From Tepidibacter formicigenes DSM 15518 (GTDB taxonomy: Bacteria > Bacillota > Clostridia > Peptostreptococcales > Peptostreptococcaceae), in assembly GCF_900142235.1 (NCBI RefSeq), contig NZ_FRAE01000010.1, forward strand, positions 1-64,000: a stretch of DNA of 64,000 nt, read 5' to 3'. Under the pieces are notes generated by a model, which was given only the letters and a program-made list of their open reading frames with translations, ran no database searches and had not been told where the DNA came from. How positions within the stretch are numbered: position 1 is the stretch's first letter; each line of letters opens with the position of its first letter. Shown piece by piece: positions 18,408-28,221 of the stretch. A program made the position numbers and the translations under genes.

Positions 18408-19736
18408 TCATCCTAAAAGTACATGACTACTACCTTCTTTTTTTAAATTATCATAAACAGTAATCTCGTTTAAAAACTCCACAATATCATTTTCTTTCAT
18501 AGGCTTACCTATATAATATCCCTGTATTTTATCACATCCAAGTTCTAATAATTTATCTAATTGTTCTTTTCTTTCAACTCCTTCTGCTGTAACTTTATAA
18601 CCTACTTCATGTGCAACATATATAATAGAATATATTAATTTTTCTATTTTTTTACTAATACTAATATAATCAATAAAGCTTTTATCTATTTTAAGTTCCG
18701 ATATTGGAATAAAGGCTATATTCTTTAAGGATGAATAACCTACTCCAAAATCATCTAATGATATACTTGTTCCTAGTTTTTTTAATTCTTTTATTTTTTT
18801 TATATATTTTTTTTCCGATTTTAATATTTGTGTTTCTGTTATTTCAAACTTAATTTTATTAAAATCTACTCCCTCATCTATAACAATACCTTTAAGATTA
18901 TTTAAAAAATTTTTATCATCAAATTGATTTGGAGAAATGTTTATCGCTACCTTCAAATTTATATTTTGTATTTCCCATTTCTTTATCTGATTACATACTT
19001 CTCTTATAATCCAGTATCCAATTTCATGAATAAATCCTATTTCTTCAGCAACAGGTATAAACTCCATTGGAAAAACTTCTCCTAATTCTCTGTTTTCCCA
19101 TCTCAAAAGTGCTTCTACTTCAAATATTTTATTTTCTTTTAAGCTCAGAATCGGCTGATACACAAGATATAATTCATTGTTTATAATTGATTTCCTCAAT
19201 CCATTTATTATAGCAACCTTTCTAAATATTGCTTTTTCAATTTTTTCATCAAAATATCTATATTGTCCTTTATTATTTCGCTTAACTTCATACATTGCAA
19301 CTTCTGCTTTTCTTAAAGCATCATCTAAGACATCGTCATTTTTTGTAATGTAAATACCCATACTTACAAAACATGTGATTTCCTTTTCTTCAACTATTGT
19401 TATACCATTTAATTTTTCAAATAATAATTCTATTTCATCATTAAATATTCTTATATTAAGTTTAGGTAAAAGAATCAAAAATTGATTTGCGTTATAAATA
19501 AAAACCTTCCCACTTTCTGAAATCAAATTAGATAGCCTATTACTAAACTCCTTTAAAAATTTATCACCGAAGCAATATCCATAAATATCATTTATATATT
19601 GGAAATCATCTATATCTAAAAATACTACCACATACTCTGAAATATTTTTTGAATATTTATCGTATAAGTATTGCCTATTATGTAATCCTGTTATGTAATC
19701 GTAATAGTGTATTTCTTTTTCTGATATCATCATCAC
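18408..19736 (-). CDS. Cyclic-di-GMP phosphodiesterase, degenerate GGDEF plus EAL
   Basis: This 442-residue cytoplasmic protein has an N-terminal GGDEF-fold domain (~10-165) and a C-terminal EAL domain (~175-425). The GGDEF signature is replaced by YNANQF, so it should not make c-di-GMP, although LDIDDFQYINDIYGYCFGD is still recognisable. The EAL domain keeps EALLRW, a metal-site ISPNQF, DDFGVGYSSL, LKIDKSFI and TAEGVE, so it is probably an active phosphodiesterase. No membrane segment. The recombinase cassette lies 260 bases upstream of its start, between it and the LysM gene. Confidence 0.88.
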   Translation of the reverse strand: MMMISEKEIHYYDYITGLHNRQYLYDKYSKNISEYVVVFLDIDDFQYINDIYGYCFGDKFLKEFSNRLSNLISESGKVFIYNANQFLILLPKLNIRIFNDEIELLFEKLNGITIVEEKEITCFVSMGIYITKNDDVLDDALRKAEVAMYEVKRNNKGQYRYFDEKIEKAIFRKVAIINGLRKSIINNELYLVYQPILSLKENKIFEVEALLRWENRELGEVFPMEFIPVAEEIGFIHEIGYWIIREVCNQIKKWEIQNINLKVAINISPNQFDDKNFLNNLKGIVIDEGVDFNKIKFEITETQILKSEKKYIKKIKELKKLGTSISLDDFGVGYSSLKNIAFIPISELKIDKSFIDYISISKKIEKLIYSIIYVAHEVGYKVTAEGVERKEQLDKLLELGCDKIQGYYIGKPMKENDIVEFLNEITVYDNLKKEGSSHVLLG

Positions 19737-19995
19737 TCACATCCTAAAATAAATTCTACTATTGTTTCGTCTGTTATGGCAAAATCTATTTAAATCTTTC
19801 CAATACTTACAAATTAATCTGTTTTAATATACTACTTAATTTATCTAATTGATTTTATTTAAACATATTTCTTTTCTGCCATTCAATATCACCTCTTTTC
19901 TTATCTTAGTATTTTGCATACCTAACTTTCGACAGATTTGCTTCTGTTGAAAAAAACAATTCAATTTTTTACCAAAAATATTTTTTATTATCTTC
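19737..19995. other. Intergenic region upstream of the EAL gene, with a hairpin and a possible gene remnant
   Basis: A 10-bp imperfect inverted repeat (TTTCGACAGA / TCTGTTGAAA, about 19928-19953) lies close to the recombinase cassette. On the minus strand a good ribosome-binding site (AAAGAGGTGAT) precedes an ATG at 19882 that opens only seven codons (MAEKKYV) before a TAA; a short LDKLSSILKQINL stretch lies beyond in another frame. This could be a frameshifted small gene or a leader peptide. Confidence 0.35.
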
Positions 19996-20021
19996 ATGTA
20001 ACAATATACCTAAAATGTTAC
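19996..20021 (+). repeat. Left 26-bp inverted repeat of the recombinase cassette
   Basis: It starts ATGTAACAATATACC and ends TGTTAC. It is an exact reverse complement of 20829-20854. Each arm is itself a partial palindrome (GTAACA-N12-TGTTAC), the layout of a tyrosine recombinase core site with two binding half-sites around a short asymmetric spacer. Confidence 0.85.
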
Positions 20022-20094
20022 ATCTATAATATTTAATATATCTTGATTTTAAGAAGTTTTAAATATACTAAATAAATTTTTTGCCTAGTTTTAA

Positions 20095-20123
20095 TTGAAT
20101 TATAATGCAATTTTTTATATAAT
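20095..20123 (+). promoter_or_regulatory. Promoter of the recombinase gene, inside the inverted repeats
   Basis: TTGAAT (20095-20100), a 17-base spacer and TATAAT (20118-20123) point rightward, 33 bases before the first ATG. It would be inverted together with the cassette. Confidence 0.65.
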
Positions 20124-20161
20124 ATATTACAAATAATTACATAATAGAGAGGAAAATGCTT

Positions 20162-20722
20162 ATGACTGTTGAACCAATTAGAGATAAAACAAAAATTAAA
20201 TATATGTATCAATTTTTAAATGGAAAAGATCCTAAGTATGGCCTATTGTTTAAATTTGGTCTTAATACTGGTTTAAGAATTAGCGATATACTTCCCTTGA
20301 AAGTAAAAGATATTTTTAATAAAAATGGAAATTTTCGAGACTACTTAGTTCTAAAAGAAAAAAAAACAGGAAAAGAAAAAAAAATCAAACTAAACGATGC
20401 TCTCCGTAAAACAATTAAAATGTATATAGAAAATAAAGATCTTTTTTATGAAGATTATATTTTTCCAAGCCATAAAGGTGGGCATATAGGTAGAATACAA
20501 GCCTATCGTGTTTTAAAAGAAGCCGCAAACATAATTGGAATTGAAAATTTTGGAACCCATAGTTTACGCAAAACATGGGGATATTGGACTTATAAAGTCT
20601 CCCGATATAATATTGGTCTAATAATGGATACTTTTAATCATAGTTCACAAAAAATAACACTTCGCTATATTGGAGTAAATCAAGACCAAAAAGACGAATT
20701 ATATTCACTTGTACAATTCTAA
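20162..20722 (+). CDS. Small tyrosine recombinase (FimB/FimE-sized) flanked by perfect inverted repeats
   Basis: This protein of about 186 residues is essentially only the catalytic domain of a tyrosine recombinase. The active-site set is complete: Arg in NTGLRISDILPLKVKDI, a Lys-rich beta-hairpin (KEKKTGKEKKIKL), HSLRKTWGY (HxxR), FNHSSQ (second His) and the nucleophile in LRYIGVNQ. It lacks the N-terminal SAM-like domain of phage and conjugative integrases and is the size of FimB/FimE-type invertases that flip short promoter segments. The gene and its promoter lie inside 26-bp inverted repeats (19996-20021 and 20829-20854), so inversion would turn the gene around. ATG 20156 is an alternative start. 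Confidence 0.87.
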   Translation: MTVEPIRDKTKIKYMYQFLNGKDPKYGLLFKFGLNTGLRISDILPLKVKDIFNKNGNFRDYLVLKEKKTGKEKKIKLNDALRKTIKMYIENKDLFYEDYIFPSHKGGHIGRIQAYRVLKEAANIIGIENFGTHSLRKTWGYWTYKVSRYNIGLIMDTFNHSSQKITLRYIGVNQDQKDELYSLVQF

Positions 20723-20758
20723 TTTAAAATAAGTTTTCATAATATTATGTAGAAAACA

Positions 20759-20798
20759 TGAATATTTATAGGAAAAAAATTGAATATTGTTGAATATT
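20759..20798 (+). repeat. Three TGAATATT repeats downstream of the recombinase gene
   Basis: TGAATATT occurs at 20759-20766, 20781-20788 and 20791-20798, inside the cassette near its right end. Such short clustered repeats could be accessory sites for the recombinase or a host protein, though chance is possible in AT-rich DNA. Confidence 0.35.
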
Positions 20799-20828
20799 TG
20801 TAATATCTATATTATTATTATATATAAA

Positions 20829-20854
20829 GTAACATTTTAGGTATATTGTTACAT
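20829..20854 (-). repeat. Right 26-bp inverted repeat of the recombinase cassette
   Basis: Exact reverse complement of 19996-20021; identity stops abruptly on both sides, and no short direct target duplication flanks the pair. Confidence 0.85.
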
Positions 20855-21283
20855 AATATATTTAAAATTTACCAATATAACTAAAATTTCGATGAATTTT
20901 TCAACTTATAGTTAATCAAATAAACTAAATTTATGCTTATCCCATATACCTTTCTATATTCAGTTTCTTAAAACGAACAACAATTGAAATATCTTACAAA
21001 AAAAGACTCAAAGTAAACTTCTAATATTCTATTACTACAGTAACTATTGCAACATTCTCTACTTAGATAACTTTTTAAATTTATATGATTCAATCAAATA
21101 TTTTAGCCATTAATATAGAATCTTGTTACTATAAACTATTTTTGTATTTTGCTGTACTGCTAAATCTAGTTCAATTAAAAAAAATTCCAATCATACAAAA
21201 TATCAAATAAAAATCTTACTATATTTTAAAGTACACATTTTATATTAAAAGAGAATAATATGTTAAAGAAAGGAGTGAAAACT
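20855..21283. other. Intergenic region between the recombinase cassette and the LysM gene
   Basis: About 430 AT-rich bases with no ORF that I can support and no clear terminator after the recombinase gene. I see no strong independent promoter for the LysM gene, so read-through from the cassette is possible. Confidence 0.4.
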
Positions 21284-22174
21284 ATGCTTTATTACGTTAA
21301 ACGAGGTGATACTTTACAGAAAATTGCTATACAATTTAATACTACACCTAAAGCAATAATGGAAGCTAATGTAATATGTAATCCAAATTTTATCTCTGCT
21401 GGTGAGCCTTTAATTATACCTAATCCTAATATTAAATTACCTAAATCTCAAGGTCAGCCCCCTTATTATATTGTTAAGTTTGGAGATACTTATTTATGTC
21501 TATCTAAAGAGTTTAACATACCTGTTAAATCTCTTATTTATATGAATAAATTCAACCCAACCTCAATACCTACTGGCTCAGAAATACTTGTAGGAGATTA
21601 TATGGGAAGTCCTATAGATCTTAAAGAACAATGGGAAACAATAGGTAATACTAAATGTGATAAATTAACTGAAGATGAAATTTACAATGTATATTATAAT
21701 GGATCATTTATATGGCAAACTTTAGGAAATCAATCTATTCCATATTTATTAGATTTATTAAAACATAATTGTGATATAGTACGCTTTTATTCAATAGTAA
21801 GCCTAGGAAGAATTGCTCCAAATAACCTAAATGTTATTAACACTCTTATTAATATGACTAGCGATAAAAGTGAGTTAGTTTCAACTGCTGCACAATTAGC
21901 TTTAGATAGAATAACTTTAGTTGAGCAATATGGCAAGAGAATGCATATTACAGTTGTCGAAAATAGAATTTATGATGAACCAAATTTAAAGGCAAACTCT
22001 TTTCTTGTTCCTATAGGAAATACAGTTATGTCTTTAAATTGGGCTATTCCAAGTATAACTGGAGAAAAAAATATGACAGGAGATGTTATTTTATACGACA
22101 GAGTACGCTTCTTTTCTACTGGACAGGATGGTTATATGCCAAGGCTTGGATTTAATGAAATAAATGTAATATAA
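21284..22174 (+). CDS. Protein with two LysM domains and a HEAT-like segment
   Basis: This protein of about 296 residues has two LysM domains (residues ~2-47, YYVKRGDTLQKIAIQFNTTP; ~61-105, YYIVKFGDTYLCLSKEFNIP), a helical HEAT-like region (~140-205, SIPYLLDLLKHNCDIVRFYSIVSLGRIA) and a beta-rich C-terminal part. LysM binds peptidoglycan or chitin-type sugars. There is no signal peptide, so it may act inside the mother cell or be laid on the spore, as other leaderless LysM proteins are. The ATG at 21284 has AGGAGTG six bases upstream, better than ATG 21260. It lies 430 bases downstream of the recombinase cassette, in the direction of the recombinase promoter. Confidence 0.78.
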   Translation: MLYYVKRGDTLQKIAIQFNTTPKAIMEANVICNPNFISAGEPLIIPNPNIKLPKSQGQPPYYIVKFGDTYLCLSKEFNIPVKSLIYMNKFNPTSIPTGSEILVGDYMGSPIDLKEQWETIGNTKCDKLTEDEIYNVYYNGSFIWQTLGNQSIPYLLDLLKHNCDIVRFYSIVSLGRIAPNNLNVINTLINMTSDKSELVSTAAQLALDRITLVEQYGKRMHITVVENRIYDEPNLKANSFLVPIGNTVMSLNWAIPSITGEKNMTGDVILYDRVRFFSTGQDGYMPRLGFNEINVI

Positions 22175-22193
22175 GGTGGCATATCCACCTTAT
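22171..22193. terminator. Hairpin between convergent LysM and FUSC-like genes
   Basis: ATAAGGTGG and CCACCTTAT pair perfectly just after the LysM stop codon; flanking T runs are short. Confidence 0.55.
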
Positions 22194-22216
22194 ATTATAT
22201 TGTGAATTTCTGGTTA

Positions 22217-23116
22217 TCAACTAATACTTTCAATTTTTTTCATTTCATTTGAATTTTTAATACCATTTATTCTTTTTACATTATTTATTATTTTATCCAA
22301 ATGATAATTAAATACTATATTTATATTATTATTTGAATTTTTTATATTTCTATCAAAACCACCATATAATTTTACTATATTATGATAGTTTTTTTCATTT
22401 AACTTATAATCTTCTTTTATATATTCTATAGTCTTTAAATTTAAGCATATTTCTTTACTCATTTCTATTATATTATTTATTCTTTCAATTTCTATTTTTT
22501 CTTCTTTATTTAATTTAAATGTATAAACATATCCATCTATGTTTTTTTCTAAATTTTGAATATCACTGTAAATTTCATTTAAATTAATACTTATATTGTC
22601 AACAATTTTATATTTAACTAAATTCATTAATCTTATTATTATTTCATTTGACTCTTCTAAAATCCTTTCTAATCTATTTGGCGGTACTATAAAATAATTA
22701 ACTAAAACTGCAACAATAATCCCCAACAATGTATCTAAAACTCTGTTTAATGCATAAAAAAATGGATCTCTTCCATCTAAATTAGTCATAATTACACAAA
22801 ATACTATACCAGCTATTGTCACTGATTTATTCCATTTAACCAAATTACATATATATATAACTATCATTATTCCTACACCTGAAAGAAGAATACTTGTAGG
22901 TCTTATACTATAAAATATTACACCTATTACAGCTCCTAATATAGTGCCTAATACTCTATTTCTTCCTACTTTAAAAGATTCCTCTACTGTATTTTGCATA
23001 CATATGATTGCAGCAATAGCTGCGTAAAAAGGATATTCCATATTAAAATATTTAGATATAAAAATGCACAGCGAAACTGCTATAGCTGTTTTTATATTCC
23101 TCATTCCTATTTTCAA
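22217..23116 (-). CDS. Aromatic acid exporter-like (FUSC/DUF939) membrane protein
   Basis: This 299-residue protein has an N-terminal half of about four to six membrane helices (residues ~1-140) with the DUF939-like NRVLGTILGAVIGVIFY and NRVLDTLLGIIVAVLVNYF segments, and a C-terminal soluble helical half (~150-299). Members of the ArAE/FUSC superfamily are proposed to export aromatic or other organic acids; the substrate is unknown. It starts at TTG behind AAGGAAGTG. It stands alone in its direction. Confidence 0.78.
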   Translation of the reverse strand: MKIGMRNIKTAIAVSLCIFISKYFNMEYPFYAAIAAIICMQNTVEESFKVGRNRVLGTILGAVIGVIFYSIRPTSILLSGVGIMIVIYICNLVKWNKSVTIAGIVFCVIMTNLDGRDPFFYALNRVLDTLLGIIVAVLVNYFIVPPNRLERILEESNEIIIRLMNLVKYKIVDNISINLNEIYSDIQNLEKNIDGYVYTFKLNKEEKIEIERINNIIEMSKEICLNLKTIEYIKEDYKLNEKNYHNIVKLYGGFDRNIKNSNNNINIVFNYHLDKIINNVKRINGIKNSNEMKKIESIS

Positions 23117-23189
23117 AAAATCACTTCCTTAATTTATTTGTTTATTTTTACATTTATCCATTATACATCAATTTAAAATATAATAACAT

Positions 23190-23220
23190 AAAAAAACTCG
23201 GAAATAACTTCCAAGTTTTT
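23190..23220 (-). terminator. Terminator after the Arg/Tyr-rich protein gene
   Basis: AAAAACT..GGAA/TTCC..AGTTTTT hairpin between the end of the Arg-rich gene and the start of the FUSC-like gene. Confidence 0.65.
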
Positions 23221-23645
23221 TAATAATAAGGATAATAATTATAATCATCAAATCTTTTTCTACGTCTTCTTCTAAATCCCCTTCGACCTAATAACTCTTC
23301 TATTAAAAGTATTCTTATAAGATCTCTTGTAAAACGACGACGTCTATATCTACGCTGTCTATACTGTTCATCATCTTCATATTCTTCTTCATCACTTCTA
23401 TGTTTACAGTTTTTTGTATAATCTTCATATATTTCATCTACCATTTTCTCTATCTTTTCTTCTCTTGGAAATGGATTCATCTCCATATTATATTCAGTAT
23501 CTTCTTTTTCACACTTAACAACAACATATGGATATACTTCATGATAAATCTTAGGATATAATTTTTGAGCTGCTCTATAGCAATAATTCATATAATAATA
23601 GTAATTATACAATGCATTTACCCCTTTACACTTTATCAATTTCAT
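23220..23645 (-). CDS. Tyr- and Arg-rich protein of unknown function, possibly spore coat
   Basis: This protein of about 141 residues has an N-terminal Tyr cluster (ALYNYYYYMNYCYRAAQKLYP), an acidic middle (DEEEYEDDEQY) and a strongly basic C-terminus (RRYRRRRFTRDLIRILLIEELLGRRGFRRRRRKRF) ending in NYYPYY. This composition resembles clostridial spore coat and coat-morphogenetic proteins, but no family motif is certain. The start is doubtful: ATG 23645 lacks a ribosome-binding site, whereas a TTG 36 bases downstream (23609) has AAGGGG at suitable spacing. Confidence 0.6.
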   Translation of the reverse strand: MKLIKCKGVNALYNYYYYMNYCYRAAQKLYPKIYHEVYPYVVVKCEKEDTEYNMEMNPFPREEKIEKMVDEIYEDYTKNCKHRSDEEEYEDDEQYRQRRYRRRRFTRDLIRILLIEELLGRRGFRRRRRKRFDDYNYYPYY

Positions 23646-23763
23646 AATATGCAAATAGGATTAAATTTGTTCTGTATATTAAATTTTATATTTGTAACCA
23701 TTATAATTTTATTGAGTATATTAAAAATATAGATAAATTTATGCTTATAAGGGGGAACATTAT

Positions 23764-24768
23764 ATGAAACTTGGCAAAAAAATTGCCCTACTATTATCAT
23801 CACTTATGATAATAGTACTCGTTATGAGCGGCTGCTCTAATAATAATTTAACCAAAATAACACTTGCTGAAGTTACACATTCAATATTTTACGCTCCCCA
23901 ATATGTAGCTTTAACTGAAGGATTTTTTGAAGAAGAAGGATTAGATGTTGAAATTATAAATACTAAGGGAGCAGATAAAACAATGGCCGCAATTCTTTCA
24001 AATGAAGCAGATATAGGATTTATGGGGCCTGAAGCATCCATATATGTGTACAATCAAGGAAAAGAAGATTATGCTGTAAATTTTGCTCAATTAACACAAA
24101 GAGATGGTAGCTTCTTAATCGGAAGAGAAAAAGATGACAACTTTACATTTAATAAACTAAAAGGAAAAACTATAATAGGAGGAAGAAAAGGCGGAGTTCC
24201 TGAAATGACTTTAGAGTATGTACTCAAAAAGAACGGACTTAAAATCGGAGAAGATGTAACTGTTAGAACCGATATTCAATTTTCTGTTATGGCAGGAGCC
24301 TTTACAGGAGGAGAAGGGGATTACGTTACACTTTTTGAACCTGTAGCTACTTCTCTTGAAAAAGAAGCTAAAGGATATATAGTAGCCTCTATAGGTAAAG
24401 AATCTGGATATCTTCCATATACATGTTATTCTGCTAAAAAATCATATATACAAAAAAATACTGATACAATTCAAAAATTTACCAACGCTATATACAAAGG
24501 ACAACTATGGGTTCAAAATCATTCATCAAAAGAAATTGCAAAGTCAATATCTTCTCAATTTCCAGATACAGATATAGCTACTTTATCCGCAGTTATAAAT
24601 AGATATAAATCTCAAGATACTTGGGCTAAAAATCCAATACTTAAAGAAGAAAGTCTAAATCATCTTATGGATATAATAGAGTTTGCTGGAGAACTAGATA
24701 AAAGAGCTCCTTATGAAAAGATAGTTACAACAGAATTTGCTAAAAAAGCTATAGAAAATATTAAATAA
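23764..24768 (+). CDS. ABC transporter substrate-binding lipoprotein (NMT1/SsuA-like)
   Basis: This 334-residue protein has a lipoprotein signal peptide ending VMSGC (Cys23) and an NMT1/THI5-type periplasmic-binding fold (TEGFFEEEGLDVEIINTKGADKTMAAILSNEADIGFMGPEA). Relatives bind thiamine precursors, taurine, sulfonates or nitrate. No permease or ATPase gene lies beside it, so it must use a transporter encoded elsewhere or act as a sensor. AAGGGGG supports the start, and a strong terminator follows. A single-gene unit. Confidence 0.85.
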   Translation: MKLGKKIALLLSSLMIIVLVMSGCSNNNLTKITLAEVTHSIFYAPQYVALTEGFFEEEGLDVEIINTKGADKTMAAILSNEADIGFMGPEASIYVYNQGKEDYAVNFAQLTQRDGSFLIGREKDDNFTFNKLKGKTIIGGRKGGVPEMTLEYVLKKNGLKIGEDVTVRTDIQFSVMAGAFTGGEGDYVTLFEPVATSLEKEAKGYIVASIGKESGYLPYTCYSAKKSYIQKNTDTIQKFTNAIYKGQLWVQNHSSKEIAKSISSQFPDTDIATLSAVINRYKSQDTWAKNPILKEESLNHLMDIIEFAGELDKRAPYEKIVTTEFAKKAIENIK

Positions 24769-24772
24769 ATTT

Positions 24773-24810
24773 AAAAAACCCATCCTTTATAACAAAAGAT
24801 GGGTTTTTTA
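24773..24810 (+). terminator. Terminator after the substrate-binding protein gene
   Basis: AAAAAACCCATC and GATGGGTTTTTT pair around a 14-base loop. Confidence 0.85.
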
Positions 24811-24965
24811 ATGTTCAATTCAAATCATTTATATTATCCAAATTTTTAGTAAATTACAAATATAGCTATTATAACTAATCCTAATGGACATCTACTTCCC
24901 ATAAGTGATATTATTATATAGCGTATACAGTATGTTGAATTTTTAATATAAAAAGGATGGTGTTT

Positions 24966-26663
24966 ATGTTAGTTCCTAAATTATTTACTTGTTTTAAATC
25001 ATACAACAAAGAACAATTTGTAAAAGATTTTATTTCAGGCCTTATAGTAGCAGTTATTGCACTACCACTTTCTATAGCTCTTGCTATAGCATCTGGTGTA
25101 TCTCCTGAAAAAGGACTTTATACTGCAATTGTAGCAGGCTTTTTAATATCTTTATTCGGAGGTAGCAAAGTTCAAATAGGAGGACCTACTGGTGCTTTTG
25201 TAATTATTGTATATGGTATTATACAAAAATATGGAATAGATGGTTTAACTATAGCTACATTAATGGCAGGTATTTTTCTTATTTTAATGGGGATTTTTAA
25301 ATGCGGAAATATGATAAAGTATATACCTTATCCTATTACTACAGGATTTACAAGCGGTATTGCAATAACTATTTTTTCAACTCAAATCAAGGATTTCTTT
25401 GGACTTAATATACAAGTTCCTTCAGAGTTTATACATAAATGGGCAGTATACTTTAAGAATATGAACAGCATTAATACCCAAAGTTTAATTATAGGTATTA
25501 TATCTATATTAATTATAGTACTATGTCCTAAAATAAACCAAAAAATTCCACCCACTCTTATTGCTATAATAGTATCAACACTTTTAGCAATAATATTTAA
25601 TTTTAATATAGATACTATAGGAAGTCGTTTTGGAGAAATACCTTCTCAATTTCCTAAAATGCATATTCCTACCTTAAATTTTGATACTATGATTAAACTT
25701 ATACCAGCTGCTATAACCATTGCAATTTTAGCAGGTGTTGAATCTTTACTATCTGCTGTTGTAGCTGATGGAATGATTGGAGGAAGCCATCGTTCTAATA
25801 TGGAATTAATAGCACAAGGACTAGGAAATATCGGTTCTGCCCTTTTTGGTGGAATACCTGCAACAGGTGCTATAGCAAGAACTGCTGCTAATATAAAGAA
25901 TGGAGGCAGAACTCCTGTATCAGGCATAATTCATTCTATCACTTTAGTTTTTTTTATGGTTATTTTAATGCCTTATATAAAATTAATTCCCATGGCATCA
26001 CTGTCTGCTATTTTAATAATAGTGTCTTATAATATGGGAGAATGGGATACTTTTAAAAGACTAAAAAAATTTCCTAAAAGTGATTCTATTGTATTTATAA
26101 CAGTATTCGTTTTAACTATCTTTTTCGATCTTGTATTAGCTATAGGAGTTGGAATTGTCCTTGCATCATTTTTATTCATGAAAAGAATGGCAGATGTTAC
26201 TGATGTGAAATCTATACTATATACTTATGAGCATATAGAAGATGATGCTTTTATGTATAAAGTTCAGATACCTAAAGACATTTATTTATATGAAATTAAT
26301 GGTCCATTTTTCTTTGGTGCTGCAGATAAGTTTGTTAAAACAATAAGAGATATGCAAAATTTACCAAAAGTTTTAATTTTAAAAATGAGTAATGTTCCTG
26401 CAATGGATGCAACAGCATATAATGCTTTAGAAACTACATATGAACTATGTGAAAGAAACGGAACAAAACTTTTAATATTAGATATACAATTCCAACCACT
26501 ACAAGTATTAAAAAAATACGAATTCATAAATAACTCAAATAAAGATATTTTATTTAAAGATTTTGATAGAGCATTTGAAAAGGCTTTATGTATAGTTAGT
26601 AATCATTATGATAAACAAAGTGATTTACCAAACATACCTAAACCATCTATGGATTTATGCTAA
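24966..26663 (+). CDS. SulP-family anion transporter with STAS domain
   Basis: This protein of about 565 residues has roughly ten to twelve membrane helices and the SulP hallmark VGGPTGAFVIIVYGII-type segment (here GGPTGAFVIIVYGI, ~73-86), with a C-terminal STAS domain (~445-560; LILKMSNVPAMDATAYNALE). SulP proteins carry sulfate, bicarbonate or dicarboxylates; the substrate cannot be told from sequence. ATG 24966 is preferred to 24957 because AAAGGATGG lies at good spacing. No accessory genes are adjacent. Confidence 0.88.
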   Translation: MLVPKLFTCFKSYNKEQFVKDFISGLIVAVIALPLSIALAIASGVSPEKGLYTAIVAGFLISLFGGSKVQIGGPTGAFVIIVYGIIQKYGIDGLTIATLMAGIFLILMGIFKCGNMIKYIPYPITTGFTSGIAITIFSTQIKDFFGLNIQVPSEFIHKWAVYFKNMNSINTQSLIIGIISILIIVLCPKINQKIPPTLIAIIVSTLLAIIFNFNIDTIGSRFGEIPSQFPKMHIPTLNFDTMIKLIPAAITIAILAGVESLLSAVVADGMIGGSHRSNMELIAQGLGNIGSALFGGIPATGAIARTAANIKNGGRTPVSGIIHSITLVFFMVILMPYIKLIPMASLSAILIIVSYNMGEWDTFKRLKKFPKSDSIVFITVFVLTIFFDLVLAIGVGIVLASFLFMKRMADVTDVKSILYTYEHIEDDAFMYKVQIPKDIYLYEINGPFFFGAADKFVKTIRDMQNLPKVLILKMSNVPAMDATAYNALETTYELCERNGTKLLILDIQFQPLQVLKKYEFINNSNKDILFKDFDRAFEKALCIVSNHYDKQSDLPNIPKPSMDLC

Positions 26664-26667
26664 AAAA

Positions 26668-26698
26668 TAAAGGGTAGATAAAAAATCTACCCTTTTTA
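26668..26698. terminator. Bidirectional terminator between the SulP gene and gdhA
   Basis: AAAGGGTAGAT/ATCTACCCTTTTT hairpin between convergent stop codons. Confidence 0.8.
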
Positions 26699-26702
26699 TA
26701 TA

Positions 26703-28136
<1,434 letters not shown>

Positions 28137-28190
28137 TTAATAACTATAGATATTTTCACAATATTTTTATTCTTCTGAATATTAATCATT

Positions 28191-28221
28191 AAAATAAAGC
28201 CTTATAAAAAGGCTTTATTTT
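28191..28221 (-). terminator. Terminator of the pst operon
   Basis: AAAATAAAGCC/GGCTTTATTTT hairpin overlapping the phoU stop codon, with flanking T-rich sequence. Confidence 0.75.

Noticed and set aside
19996-20854. Ordinary insertion sequence with terminal inverted repeats
   Set aside because: The enzyme is a tyrosine recombinase rather than a DDE transposase, no target duplication is seen, and each repeat is itself a recombinase-type core site. Not fully excluded.
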